From NCBI GenBank assembly GCA_019745415.1, contig JAIETF010000036.1:1-48141 (forward strand): a stretch of 48,141 bases of DNA, read 5' to 3'. The notes beneath the pieces are model-generated. The model did not search any database and was not told the DNA's origin. It worked only from the letters and a program-made list of their open reading frames with translations. The number at the start of each line of letters is the position of its first letter. The stretch's first letter is position 1. The translations under genes and the position numbers were made by a program. Shown here one piece after another: positions 16,801 through 24,787 of the stretch. This DNA is from Candidatus Obscuribacterales bacterium. GTDB lineage: Bacteria; Cyanobacteriota; Vampirovibrionia; Obscuribacterales; Obscuribacteraceae.

Positions 16801-16977
16801 GCCTGCTCCAGGGGGCGCCACAATATGAATTTCTCGCTCGCCATTTTTTAGCTTCTCATCGACCAGCTCCAATATTTCGGTCTGGTATTTTCTAAGCGGA
16901 AACTTGAAAGAGAGATTGGCAAGCAAAGATTCTTCTTTGCCATCGGTGTCGAAATCTAGATTATATTTGCTGCGCAC
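13843..16977 (-). CDS. Large SF2 DEAD/DEAH-type helicase with C-terminal membrane hairpin
   Basis: The 1044-residue product is a superfamily-2 ATPase of the ResIII/SSL2 type. Visible motifs are Walker A APPGAGKT (Lys60), motif II DECH (222-225), motif III-like GLTGTPP, and the C-terminal lobe with FGEGWDSQGLNTLLDLT and QLRGRSIRIQ (about 648-657, motif VI). An insertion between motifs I and II has a winged-helix-like look. Beyond the helicase core, two adjacent hydrophobic helices (about 804-835) form a likely membrane hairpin, followed by a soluble C-terminus of about 200 residues. The start is GTG 16977; an in-frame stop lies four codons upstream. No nuclease or methylase gene is adjacent, so it is not an ordinary restriction system. 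A DNA or RNA translocase held at the membrane is the plain reading. Confidence 0.85.
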   Translation of the reverse strand: MRSKYNLDFDTDGKEESLLANLSFKFPLRKYQTEILELVDEKLKNGEREIHIVAPPGAGKTIIGLQLIANYKQPSLILTPNTTIQSQWGQKLDLFVPDDEMVGYQNLIGTHEDKPLKPITVMTYQVLSTPGKEQEYLTKLAHKGWVDELVKGRGLSIGEAELRIIEILQNNPKAHQKEISRHVSRLRKKLSEVMDLNDVLHANAMQLLQALRRQKFKLVLFDECHHLTDYWAAIMKHLIAYLDAPLVIGLTGTPPEKKSQSQEGRYISLVGDIDYQVPTQALVKEGGLAPFQDLAYFVEPTAAEFKFLEEQHNEFHRLLDTLVGLEFQGQRTGEPAQFDQEKKDSSLSLPPLTAHIIESTAQIEKEYGFNKFIKDNPALAAAYLRALWKFKQPGPRKIELSDEFLQAPVLDDWMLLIDDFAAHKLKLASDSTSHALLEEIKLALRKLGYGITEQGLRKQASPVDRVLAFSEAKGRAVCEILALEYRVLEDKLRACVVTDFEKMSATSVKNLEGVLSEESGGAIAVMRTLLKSPISLYVNPCLVTGSLLLVDNRVAEQFAEAARQYLKENGHKFEIRLVERSGGFSSIEASSGAWESRLYVALATSLFERGITKCLIGTRGLFGEGWDSQGLNTLLDLTTTTSPVSVKQLRGRSIRIQNNGPFGKRKVANNWDVVCIAPSLEKGLNDYQRFVRKHEGFFGICDDGQIECGVGHVHPSFSELTAHEVFASYDVFNDEMMERALVRDAIYDHWKVGEPYQNRLIPCLEVSKMRKLALTPPHLKHNQKYKEHASAMRAALNGVYIEHFTLASVISLALLFLSGGTLLLGLIPPVVAAYLSKKKADSLRGRFFQEVCRLEVAPERALPKKENPDSPLKQEAIPDRQTQGLRDMARAVLSALELTRHLPPGIADSSLKVSVRKDGSYRIFLDDVEPRFSKIFNQSMKELLSPISNQPYLIPKYEYPTFTSEMEAQTFFKRYLRGKAEARAAGYHAVPKLLARSQNGRDAFQDCWNKYVSPGFIVATETKPELLNKYFGIGPSLAQRLLWE

Positions 16978-17231
16978 CGCCTTATTTTACTCTAGATTCG
17001 CAAACCCATGGTCTTAACCGCCTGTTCTTTTCTTTGCCGACTTTGGGCTTGAGAAATAGACCGTTACACGTTTTGAGAACTTGCTTTTAGAACTGGAATT
17101 AAGGCCTTAGCGAGATAATTCGGCTCGATTTGGCTAAGAGAGTGAACTTGCCGTCTTTGACCGTTCCAGGTTTGTTCACGAGGCTCTGTTTTACTAATGC
17201 TAAGATTGGTATCCCTAAAACACGGTGAGTT

Positions 17232-17981
17232 ATGTCTGCGACCAGAGGCACTGACGGCGAATCGGCGAAGAAAGCGGTTCTTAGTTTAGAGAAGGTCTCA
17301 AAGACATATGGCGAACATAATGTCGAGGCTCTTAAGTCTGTCTCAATAGATATACCTGAAGGCAGCTTTGCCTGTCTAATGGGTCAGAGCGGCTGCGGTA
17401 AAAGTACACTCTTAAACCTTATTGCTGGTTTGGACAAGCCTGGTTCCGGTCGTATTCTATTTGACGGGCAAGACCTGTCCGGGCTTTCAGATGAAAGTAT
17501 GACCAAGTTAAGAGCCGGCAAGATTGGTTTTGTCTTCCAGTTTTTCAATTTGCTTTCCACCCTGACTGTCAAAGAAAATGTCGAATTGCCTCTGGAACTG
17601 AATAGCAATATCATTAGACCGGAAAGAGACAAACTTGTGCTCCAAACTCTGGAGCGGGTGGGCATGGGGGCTCGTCTCAACTTCTATCCGGCCCAGCTTT
17701 CGGGCGGCGAAATGCAGCGAGTGGCAATTGCCAGGGCGATTATTCATAAACCAAGATTGCTTGTTGCCGATGAGCCGACCGGTAACCTCGACTCTCAGAA
17801 CGGCGAGTCTGTGCTTGCATTGCTAAAAGAACTGAACCGTGACCAGGGTCAGACTATCGTCATGGCAACTCACAGCAGCGAAGCTGCTAGTCATTGCGAT
17901 TTTGTCATCCACATGAAAGATGGAAGTGTAGTCAATATAGAAAGCTTAGCTGCAAGTGGAAATTCAAATTGCAATGGATAG
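17232..17981 (+). CDS. ABC transporter ATP-binding protein, LolD/MacB/AttE type
   Basis: The cytoplasmic ATPase of an ABC transporter, 249 residues. Walker A GQSGCGKST, Q-loop FVFQFFNLL, signature LSGGEMQRVAIARAI, Walker B LLVADEPTGNLDS and the switch His in MATHSSEA are all present. The EPTGNLDS form is typical of the LolD/FtsE/MacB group, which works with FtsX-type permeases by mechanotransmission rather than ordinary transport. A 62-bp gap separates it from its permease. Together with the AttH-like protein downstream this makes an AttEFGH-like set. Confidence 0.93.
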   Translation: MSATRGTDGESAKKAVLSLEKVSKTYGEHNVEALKSVSIDIPEGSFACLMGQSGCGKSTLLNLIAGLDKPGSGRILFDGQDLSGLSDESMTKLRAGKIGFVFQFFNLLSTLTVKENVELPLELNSNIIRPERDKLVLQTLERVGMGARLNFYPAQLSGGEMQRVAIARAIIHKPRLLVADEPTGNLDSQNGESVLALLKELNRDQGQTIVMATHSSEAASHCDFVIHMKDGSVVNIESLAASGNSNCNG

Positions 17982-18043
17982 GTTGAGGCACTCAAGGCCA
18001 CTACGAAAGATTAGCAAGAGTATCTGTCTAGAGGTCCATTTTT

Positions 18044-20701
18044 ATGGCTAATGGCACAACCGATTTTCGGCTGAAACTCTTCAGGAATTTTGTTCTGCGA
18101 GACATTAGGCGTAATCTGGTGCGCACCGGTCTGACTGTGGCCGGAATCGCCCTTGGTGTTGCTGTCTTTCTCGCCATTAGTATCGCCAATGATACTGCTC
18201 TTTCTCGTTTCCGGCAGACTGTATCTCAGGTGGCCGGCAAAGCCGATCTCGAATTGTTGCCTCTTTCCAGCGACAGCATGGATGAGAATATTCTGGCCGA
18301 CTTGTATTGTTTAAGTCAGGTCGGAGTCAAGTTTGCTCCTATAATTGACGAGCATCTTGTTTTGAAAAATGGCGAGGTCGTTCAGATCATCGGGCTTGAT
18401 ATGCTTGCTGACCCTGAGTTTAAACGTTATGAAGAAGATGATGCCGGCGAAGCCAAAGAGTCTAGCGAAGCCAAAGAGTCTAGCGAAGCCAAAGAGTCTA
18501 GCGAAAATAAAGATGGAAACAAAGCTAAAGATTCCGGCGGGGGCGAACTCGATTCTTCGGTCTTTGCACCCAACAGTGCGCTTGTCGGCGGAGCCTTGGC
18601 AGAGAGGTTGGCGGTCAAGCCAGGAGATTTTATATATTGTCTAACAGGAGACGGCGAAACTCGACTGAAAGTGGCCGGGGTTATGTCGAAGTCTGGGTTG
18701 GGCGGCGCCTATAGCGGCAACTTGTTGGTCACTGACTTGCCTTTGGCTCAGTCTCTCACCGGACTTTCCGGACGAGTCAGCCGCATCGATATGATTTCGG
18801 GCAGCGGCAACGATGCTGTCGCTATAGGCGAGAAATTGAGGCAGATTGCGCCCCCTGATGTCATGGTCGGCAGCCCTGATACCCGCAGCGAGCAGGCATC
18901 AAAAATGACTAGGTCATTTGAGTATAATTTGCTCGCCCTCACCCTGATTGCACTCATGGTAGGCATGTTTTTGATTTACAACACCATGACCATAACAGTC
19001 TTGCGGCGTCGCCCGGAAATTGGTGTGCTGCGGGCGCTTGGAGTGGACCGCTCGGTTATCTTGCAGATGTTCTTGTTCGAGTCCTTGTTTATCGGGGCTT
19101 TGGGCACAATATTTGGGCTTGTGCTGGGCGGCTTTCTCTCTCAGGGGGCTCTCATGGCTGTAGCCCAAACTTTCCAATATTTCTATTTCAAGGTGCCTCT
19201 GGAAAAGGTCAGTCCCGATTTTTTTCAATACTTTCTAGCGTTCGTTGTAGGCATGAGCTTAACTTTGATAGCCAGTCTGCCGCCTCTCTTTGAAGCGGTG
19301 GCGGTGGCCCCGGCAGAGGCGACCAGACGTGCTTCATTTGAAAGTAGGTTGCGCTTGGCTCGCGGCTGGCTGTTTGCTATCGGTCTTCTTTGTCTGCTCC
19401 TATGCTATCTGTCCAGTTTGCAAGGACCAGTTTTCGACTTTCCCTTCTTTGGTTATCTGGCTGCTTTTCTCAGCATAGTGGGGGCTTCGCTTCTCATGCC
19501 CCTGCTTCTATCCTTGATTCTGCCGGCCTTGGCCCGCTTCCTTGGTCGATTCAGTGCCCGTGGGCGTCTGGCAGCATCCAGTTTGAGCGGTACTCTCAGT
19601 CGAACTGCTGTGGCCAGCGCCTCTTTGATGATTGGTATTGCCATGATGGTCAGCCTCGCTATTATGATTTCAAGTTTTCGTCAAACTGTTACTCAATGGA
19701 TAGATCAGAGCTTTCAAGCCGACCTCTGGATGCAGTCGCAAGCACGAGCTGCGGGCAACAAAGGGGCACGCTTGCCTGAACGTTTAGTCAAAGAAGTGGC
19801 AGCTGTTCCAGGAGTCGCTGCCGCCGAGGGCTTTGTCGACCGACGCATAGTTTATAAAGATATGCCGGTCTTTCTGGGTGCGGCAGACTTTGATGTTTTG
19901 GCTCGTTTCGGCAATCAGCTCTTTCTTTCTAAGCGCCTAAATAGAGAAGTCTGCGAGCGTATGCAGGGCTTGCGAGCGATCATTTCAGAGCCTTTTGCAG
20001 TGAGGCGCAAGCTCAAGCGAGGCGATAAGGTCTCTCTTGATGTCGAAGGCGGTAAACGTGATTTTGTAGTCGAGGATGTTTTCTATGACTATGCTTCCGA
20101 CCTCGGCTATATCATCATTCCTCGCGATGTATACAAAGACCTGTACCGTGACGACCAAGTATCTAATGTGGCAATTTATCTTGAGCCGAACGCTGATCTT
20201 GCCAAGGTGAAAGGTGAGCTTTATAAACGGCTTGGTAATTTGTCTATAAGCAGCACCCAGGAGTTGCGCAAGCAAGCTATCACTATTTTTGACCGCACTT
20301 TTGCCATCACCTATGCCTTACATACAATAGCTGTGGTGGTTTCAATATTGTCGGTGATGAACGCCCTCTTTGCGCTCACACTCGAATCTAAGCGTGAGTT
20401 CGCCATCTTGCGCTATCTTGGCGCCGCCGGTAAAGATCTCGCCTCAATCGTTTACACGCAGGCGGCCATTCTTGCCCTTTCAGGCAATGTCGGTGGCATA
20501 GTCCTCGGTTATATTCTTTCTCTTTTGCTCACCCATGTGATCAACAAACAATCATTCGGGTGGAGCGTGCAATATTCGATTCCTTTTGATTTTATTGTCC
20601 AGTCTTCTTTCTTGGTTTTGGTAACAGCCGTTGCTTCGGCTTCCTTGCCGGCCAAGGTCGCCGCCAGAACGCCAGCCCCCGAGGTAATCAGAGATGAATA
20701 G
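18044..20701 (+). CDS. FtsX/MacB-type ABC permease with two permease units
   Basis: An 885-residue inner-membrane permease. It starts with a TM helix near residues 25-45 (LTVAGIALGVAVFLAISIAND) and then has a large extracytoplasmic MacB-like domain. Next come three TM helices of the first FtsX unit (about 290-420), further TM helices, a second extracytoplasmic domain, and a second FtsX unit at the C-terminus (about 765-870). Such double-unit permeases act with LolD-type ATPases on lipoproteins, lipids or peptides at the outer membrane. A Glu/Lys/Ser linker in the first extracytoplasmic domain contains three exact copies of an 18-bp unit (18449-18502). The gene's last 8 bp overlap the start of the AttH-like gene. 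Confidence 0.9.
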   Translation: MANGTTDFRLKLFRNFVLRDIRRNLVRTGLTVAGIALGVAVFLAISIANDTALSRFRQTVSQVAGKADLELLPLSSDSMDENILADLYCLSQVGVKFAPIIDEHLVLKNGEVVQIIGLDMLADPEFKRYEEDDAGEAKESSEAKESSEAKESSENKDGNKAKDSGGGELDSSVFAPNSALVGGALAERLAVKPGDFIYCLTGDGETRLKVAGVMSKSGLGGAYSGNLLVTDLPLAQSLTGLSGRVSRIDMISGSGNDAVAIGEKLRQIAPPDVMVGSPDTRSEQASKMTRSFEYNLLALTLIALMVGMFLIYNTMTITVLRRRPEIGVLRALGVDRSVILQMFLFESLFIGALGTIFGLVLGGFLSQGALMAVAQTFQYFYFKVPLEKVSPDFFQYFLAFVVGMSLTLIASLPPLFEAVAVAPAEATRRASFESRLRLARGWLFAIGLLCLLLCYLSSLQGPVFDFPFFGYLAAFLSIVGASLLMPLLLSLILPALARFLGRFSARGRLAASSLSGTLSRTAVASASLMIGIAMMVSLAIMISSFRQTVTQWIDQSFQADLWMQSQARAAGNKGARLPERLVKEVAAVPGVAAAEGFVDRRIVYKDMPVFLGAADFDVLARFGNQLFLSKRLNREVCERMQGLRAIISEPFAVRRKLKRGDKVSLDVEGGKRDFVVEDVFYDYASDLGYIIIPRDVYKDLYRDDQVSNVAIYLEPNADLAKVKGELYKRLGNLSISSTQELRKQAITIFDRTFAITYALHTIAVVVSILSVMNALFALTLESKREFAILRYLGAAGKDLASIVYTQAAILALSGNVGGIVLGYILSLLLTHVINKQSFGWSVQYSIPFDFIVQSSFLVLVTAVASASLPAKVAARTPAPEVIRDE
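18449..18502 (+). repeat. Three exact 18-bp tandem repeats inside the permease gene
   Basis: The unit GAAGCCAAAGAGTCTAGC is repeated three times without change and in frame, giving (EAKESS)3 in an extracytoplasmic linker. Perfect identity at the DNA level points to recent slippage. Confidence 0.9.
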
Positions 20702-21917
20702 TGAAAGTAGTGTTTATCGTGAGAAAGTCGGCATGGGAATGGGTCCGGCAATGGTGAAATTTGCCCATTACAGATTGATTTCGGCGTTGCTTTGTCTTAT
20801 CGCTAGTTCTGTTTTGGGGCTTTGCTTGGATGGTGGCGCACCGTTTGCACATGCTGCCGAGGGTGAAGCCAAAGTCTACAAAAAAGCACTGCCGGGCTAT
20901 AAATATGAGTTTCCCCGCGACCATTTCAGCCACGATCAGTTTAAGACCGAATGGTGGTATTACACTGGTCATTTGCAAGCAAAAGATAAAAGGCGCTTTG
21001 GTTTTGAATTGACTTTCTTCCGCACCGGTGCAGAATTTGAGCCGGTCAAAGGTAAGTCTTCCAAACCATGGGCTCTCGATAATTTCTATCTGGCCCACTT
21101 CGCCCTCACCGATGAAAGCGGCAAAGTATTTCGCTTTTATGAGAAGCTGAATCGCAAAGGTTTGAAGTTTGCTGATGCCAGACAAGATGCTTATTATGTC
21201 TATAACGAAGGCTGGTCGGTGGCCCGGCTTGGCGAGGGTGACAAAGAGCGCTTTATCTTGAAGGCAGATGGACGCGATTGCGGGATTTACTTAATGTTGC
21301 AGTCACTCAAACCGCCGGTGGTGCACGGTGAGAATGGGGTCAGTCAGAAAGCATCGTGTCTGGGCTGTGCTTCTCATTATTACAGTATGAGCCGTCTGAA
21401 AGCAGACGGAATGGTCATCGTTGGGGACAGACCGTTGGCGGTAGAAGGGCTAGCCTGGATGGACCACGAGTTTGGCAGCAATCAGTTGACTAGCGAGCAG
21501 ACAGGATGGGACTGGTACTCGATACAACTGAAGGGTAACCGCGAATTGATGCTATATGTTATGCGCAGAGAAGATGGAAGCTTCGAAAAGCAGTCGAGTG
21601 GCACTATGATTTATGCCGACGGCAAAAGTCGTCATCTCAAGTTGAATGACTTCAAAATTGCTAAGACAGACACCTGGAAGTCTCCCAAGACCGGGGGCGA
21701 GTATCCCATGGGCTGGAGTATCGAAGTGCCTTCCGAGAAGCTTAGCCTCAAGTTGGTGCCGCTTTTGCGCGATCAAGAGTTGACCACAGCCCGCTCCACC
21801 GGTGTCAGCTATTGGGAAGGGGCGGTGGATGTTTTTGAGGGTGGTGAGAAGGCGGCAAGCGGTAACGGCTATGTTGAGATGACCGGTTACTCTGAAAAAT
21901 TCACCAAGAAACTCTAA
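20694..21917 (+). CDS. AttH / CrtC-like lipocalin-fold exported protein
   Basis: A 407-residue protein with a signal peptide (hydrophobic core about 27-45, then AHAAEG). The body is a double lipocalin-like fold of the AttH/carotenoid 1,2-hydratase family. The hallmark TEWWYYTGHL is near the start, with WALDNFYLAHFALTDE and a second-half WMDHEFGSNQLTSEQTGWDWYSIQL. In AttEFGH systems this protein is encoded with an FtsX-type ABC transporter and acts outside the inner membrane; the substrate is not known. The ATG overlaps the permease stop (ATGAATAG), so the two are translationally coupled. There are no carotenoid genes here, so a hydratase role is less likely than an envelope-lipid role. Confidence 0.88.
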   Translation: MNSESSVYREKVGMGMGPAMVKFAHYRLISALLCLIASSVLGLCLDGGAPFAHAAEGEAKVYKKALPGYKYEFPRDHFSHDQFKTEWWYYTGHLQAKDKRRFGFELTFFRTGAEFEPVKGKSSKPWALDNFYLAHFALTDESGKVFRFYEKLNRKGLKFADARQDAYYVYNEGWSVARLGEGDKERFILKADGRDCGIYLMLQSLKPPVVHGENGVSQKASCLGCASHYYSMSRLKADGMVIVGDRPLAVEGLAWMDHEFGSNQLTSEQTGWDWYSIQLKGNRELMLYVMRREDGSFEKQSSGTMIYADGKSRHLKLNDFKIAKTDTWKSPKTGGEYPMGWSIEVPSEKLSLKLVPLLRDQELTTARSTGVSYWEGAVDVFEGGEKAASGNGYVEMTGYSEKFTKKL

Positions 21918-22165
21918 ATTTCTAACAGCTTCTGGACCGTTTTGAGCAAAATTGATATTGTGGTTTTATGGAATGTGTCCAACAAATATTCACTAGAGCT
22001 GGCGGCGCCCAGCTAAAGGCGTGCTCTCTTGCCACTGAGTGCTTTGCCGCTGTTGCGTTCTCAATAACTAGGGCGTTCTCATCAAGTAGGGCGTTCTCAT
22101 TGGCAATCGCGTGTTCAAATACTATTGCTTTGTTCAGACTAGAGGTAAGTTCTCGGAGATTCAAT

Positions 22166-23041
22166 TTGTTTAGCTGGCTCAGCTCTTTTATGCTTGTGTG
22201 TTTTAGCCAGTGCATTTTTTCGGCGGTCGAGGCCAGCCCAGGGAATTCATCACCAGAGATTAGGCGCGGTTCCATTGAAAGTAAGCAAGGGGCTTTTGGG
22301 ATTAAGAGTGGACCTATAGAGATCAAGCGCGGACCTATAGAGACTAAGCGTGCTTCTTTTGATCTCAAAGCAAAGAAGAAGGTCTTGAGAATAGAGCAGA
22401 AAACAGTTGGATATGGCTCCACCACCATACTCATCGCTGATGACGGCATTCAGTTTGCTAATAAGACTAAAGGACTCAAATATTATTGTTTGGCTCCGAA
22501 ATGGCTTTTAGTTATTCATAACTCTAAGTTGAACCTCGCCAAAGAAGAGCCGATGCGTGCTTGGAAGGGAACTTCTATTTCGAAAGAGCGTATCACTGAG
22601 ATTAGCCGCTCTGAGTCCTCGAGCAATCTTTATTCACTACCGGGCAAGCGTGTAAAGCTTGAGATTGCTCCAGTCGATTCTTATTTTTCGAAGGCTGAAG
22701 CCATGTTTAGAACCGGTACACGCAGCGCACAGAAATTCAAAAAGATGGAGTATTTCGTAAGCGATTCGATCAAGCTTTCAAAAGAACAGAAATATCTGGC
22801 TGACTATGTTTATGGTATGACTGGAGCTGGCGGAGTCATATTGAAGGAGGACCTTATAGATGGCACAGGCAAGCGATTTCCCATCATCGAGACAGAATCA
22901 ATAAAGGAAGATTTGATTCCCTTATCAGAATGGATATATCCAAAAGGCTATAAACTGGCTAGTTGGCAAGCGTTGCTCAACCAGAAAAAAGATCTAGAAG
23001 ATGCTGCCTCAATACTTGATACTCTCTATGATGGCAAATAG
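22166..23041 (+). CDS. Probable exported protein of unknown function
   Basis: Not recognised. I chose TTG 22166 because GGAG lies 7 nt upstream and the next residues form a hydrophobic export signal (FSWLSSFMLVCF). The open frame extends back to an ATG at 21968, but that part uses codons rare in the neighbours, carries a GGGCGTTCTCAT repeat and has no ribosome-binding site. The 291-residue product has a basic linker with two near-identical 21-bp units encoding GPIEIKR and GPIETKR (around 22311-22352). A domain with strands and helices follows. It follows the AttH-like gene by about 250 bp, in which I see no other feature. Confidence 0.55.
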   Translation: MFSWLSSFMLVCFSQCIFSAVEASPGNSSPEIRRGSIESKQGAFGIKSGPIEIKRGPIETKRASFDLKAKKKVLRIEQKTVGYGSTTILIADDGIQFANKTKGLKYYCLAPKWLLVIHNSKLNLAKEEPMRAWKGTSISKERITEISRSESSSNLYSLPGKRVKLEIAPVDSYFSKAEAMFRTGTRSAQKFKKMEYFVSDSIKLSKEQKYLADYVYGMTGAGGVILKEDLIDGTGKRFPIIETESIKEDLIPLSEWIYPKGYKLASWQALLNQKKDLEDAASILDTLYDGK

Positions 23042-23180
23042 CTTTTCTCAATGTATGAGATTTTGAAGATAGCGAGGCGCCGGGGTGGGTTTCTACGCGC
23101 TGGTGTTATTCTCAAATCACGATAGAATTTTTAGATCTCTATAGTATATTGATAGATATTTCTTTTCTTTAGCCGGTGTT

Positions 23181-23258
23181 TTGGGGCTAAATTGCGTTGG
23201 AGACTAAATCGCTTTGGGGCTAAGACACTTTGTAGCTAAATAGCTTTGGAGGAATAAA
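23181..23258 (+). repeat. Five imperfect 16-17-bp repeats forming the leader of the TPR gene
   Basis: Units starting TTGGGGCTAAAT... begin at 23181, 23197, 23214 and 23230 (16, 17, 16 and 16 bp). A fifth, shortened unit from 23246 (TTGGAGGAATAAA) contains the ribosome-binding site GGAGGA (23248-23253). The start codon TTG at 23259 follows 5 nt later. The ribosome-binding site thus seems to have arisen in, or been overrun by, a tandem repeat. Confidence 0.7.
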
Positions 23259-24752
23259 TTGTCTAAAAGTTTCGCCAGTATTTCCGTTGCCTTAGGCTTT
23301 TGCTCTTCTCGCGTAGTATTCATTTTCGGCTCGTTCTTATTTCTGGCTGGTTCTATAGATATTGCTTCAACAAATAAGACTCTAGCTCAAAATCTTGCGA
23401 ATCAAGATCTCATGGTTCAAGATCTCAAGGCTCAAAGTCTTACAGCTCAGGAGCCGAAGCGCCAAGATACGCCGGTGCGCCAATTGGGTGCAGCGGAGGC
23501 TGCCGCTCAATTCGACCGCTGTTTCAAGGATGCATCAGAGGCTCTGCGAAACGGATGTTACGGAGATGCTGAGCGACTTTATCGTCAAGCTATCATTTTG
23601 GCTGGACGATTTGGCGAGTCGGACAAGAGATATGGCAAGGTATTTGGCGATTTAGGACGTCTTTTGGTGATTCGGGCACGCTTCGATGAAGCTGAACCAT
23701 TGCTGGAAGAAGAGTTGCACAGCATAAAGTGCCGCGAGCATTTTGTATCTGAAAAGGACTGTGGTCAGTTTTCGGCGCGGTCGGCTGCGATGGATGGTGC
23801 TGCCTCTAGAGACAGTGCCAGTGCTGAAACAGCTACGAGTGCTGAAACAGCTACGAGTGCTGTAACTAATACAATTGCTGTAACTAATACAAGTGCTGAA
23901 GCTAGTGTCCAAACAGACTACAAAGAGTTGATACCTGCGATGAGCCGTCTTGCTTCTTTCTATCTCAACTATGGCACCGAAAGCAAAGCAGAAACACTGA
24001 CTTGCGAACTCATTTCTTTGATTGACGGTCGACTAGGAGAGTATCGCGAGGCAACAAGTGGAAAAATCACCCTGAAGAACGGTCAACCTCTCACCGGTTG
24101 GGCTGGTTCTGCTGCTTCCCGGATGACCAATCCTGTTGTGGAGTGGGCAATAGCGCTTGATTCAGTGGCGGGCGATCTCAAAAGTAAAGGCAAACTGGAC
24201 ATGGCGGAACGCTGTTATAACGTTGGACTGGAAGTAAAAGAAACAGTTCTTGGTAAGGAGCATCTTTCTCTGGCGAATAGTTTCGATAGTCTTGCTGCTA
24301 TCTCTCAGGAGCGTGGCGATTTGAGGCAGGCAGAGCAGTACTTTAGCTATGCTCTTGAAACCACTGAGCGCATATTGCCGAAATCCAATCCGCAAGTTTA
24401 TAGCCGACTCGATAGATTGGCTAAGTGCTTTCTAAAAGAAAACAAGTTGGCTGAGGCTGAAGCTCTTTATTTGAAAGCTCAGTCGTTTTGGGAAGAGCCC
24501 AGTCGCAATGGCAGCGAAGCTAGAGCTGCCTATGCTCTCGGAAATGTATACATGCTAGAGAAGAAATACCAGGAAGCTCAACCGTATCTAGCCACCGCCC
24601 TCAAGCTAGCGGAGGAATTTTATGGTCCAGATTCAATTGCTCTTGTGCCTTTTCTGAATCGTTATGCCGATCTTATGTACTATCAGGGGCAGGATGGGCC
24701 AAGGCAAGAACTAAAGGCTAGGGCTTGCGCCATTTCAGGCACGCCTCTTTGA
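23259..24752 (+). CDS. Secreted TPR (kinesin-light-chain-like) protein
   Basis: A 497-residue protein starting at TTG 23259 behind an excellent GGAGGA. It has a signal peptide, then a short linker made of 15-bp repeats (QDLMV, QDLKA, QSLTA). TPRs start near residue 85, are interrupted at about 185-222 by a Thr/Ala linker of 18-bp repeats (SAETAT, SAVTNT), and resume at about 230-490. The later units follow the kinesin-light-chain style of 42-residue repeats (for example LGKEHLSLANSFDSLAAISQ). A protein-interaction scaffold outside the inner membrane is likely; the partner is unknown. Confidence 0.85.
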   Translation: MSKSFASISVALGFCSSRVVFIFGSFLFLAGSIDIASTNKTLAQNLANQDLMVQDLKAQSLTAQEPKRQDTPVRQLGAAEAAAQFDRCFKDASEALRNGCYGDAERLYRQAIILAGRFGESDKRYGKVFGDLGRLLVIRARFDEAEPLLEEELHSIKCREHFVSEKDCGQFSARSAAMDGAASRDSASAETATSAETATSAVTNTIAVTNTSAEASVQTDYKELIPAMSRLASFYLNYGTESKAETLTCELISLIDGRLGEYREATSGKITLKNGQPLTGWAGSAASRMTNPVVEWAIALDSVAGDLKSKGKLDMAERCYNVGLEVKETVLGKEHLSLANSFDSLAAISQERGDLRQAEQYFSYALETTERILPKSNPQVYSRLDRLAKCFLKENKLAEAEALYLKAQSFWEEPSRNGSEARAAYALGNVYMLEKKYQEAQPYLATALKLAEEFYGPDSIALVPFLNRYADLMYYQGQDGPRQELKARACAISGTPL

Positions 24753-24787
24753 TTGCTGTCATATTTTAGGCTTGAGTTTTCTTTTCG

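Noticed and set aside
13843..16977. Type I or III restriction subunit
   Set aside because: No nuclease motif, methylase or specificity gene nearby; the membrane hairpin is not a feature of those enzymes.
21922..22449. 175-codon minus-strand frame with repeated ENAL units
   Set aside because: Overlaps a plus-strand gene with a ribosome-binding site and export signal; no ribosome-binding site or recognisable domain on the minus strand.
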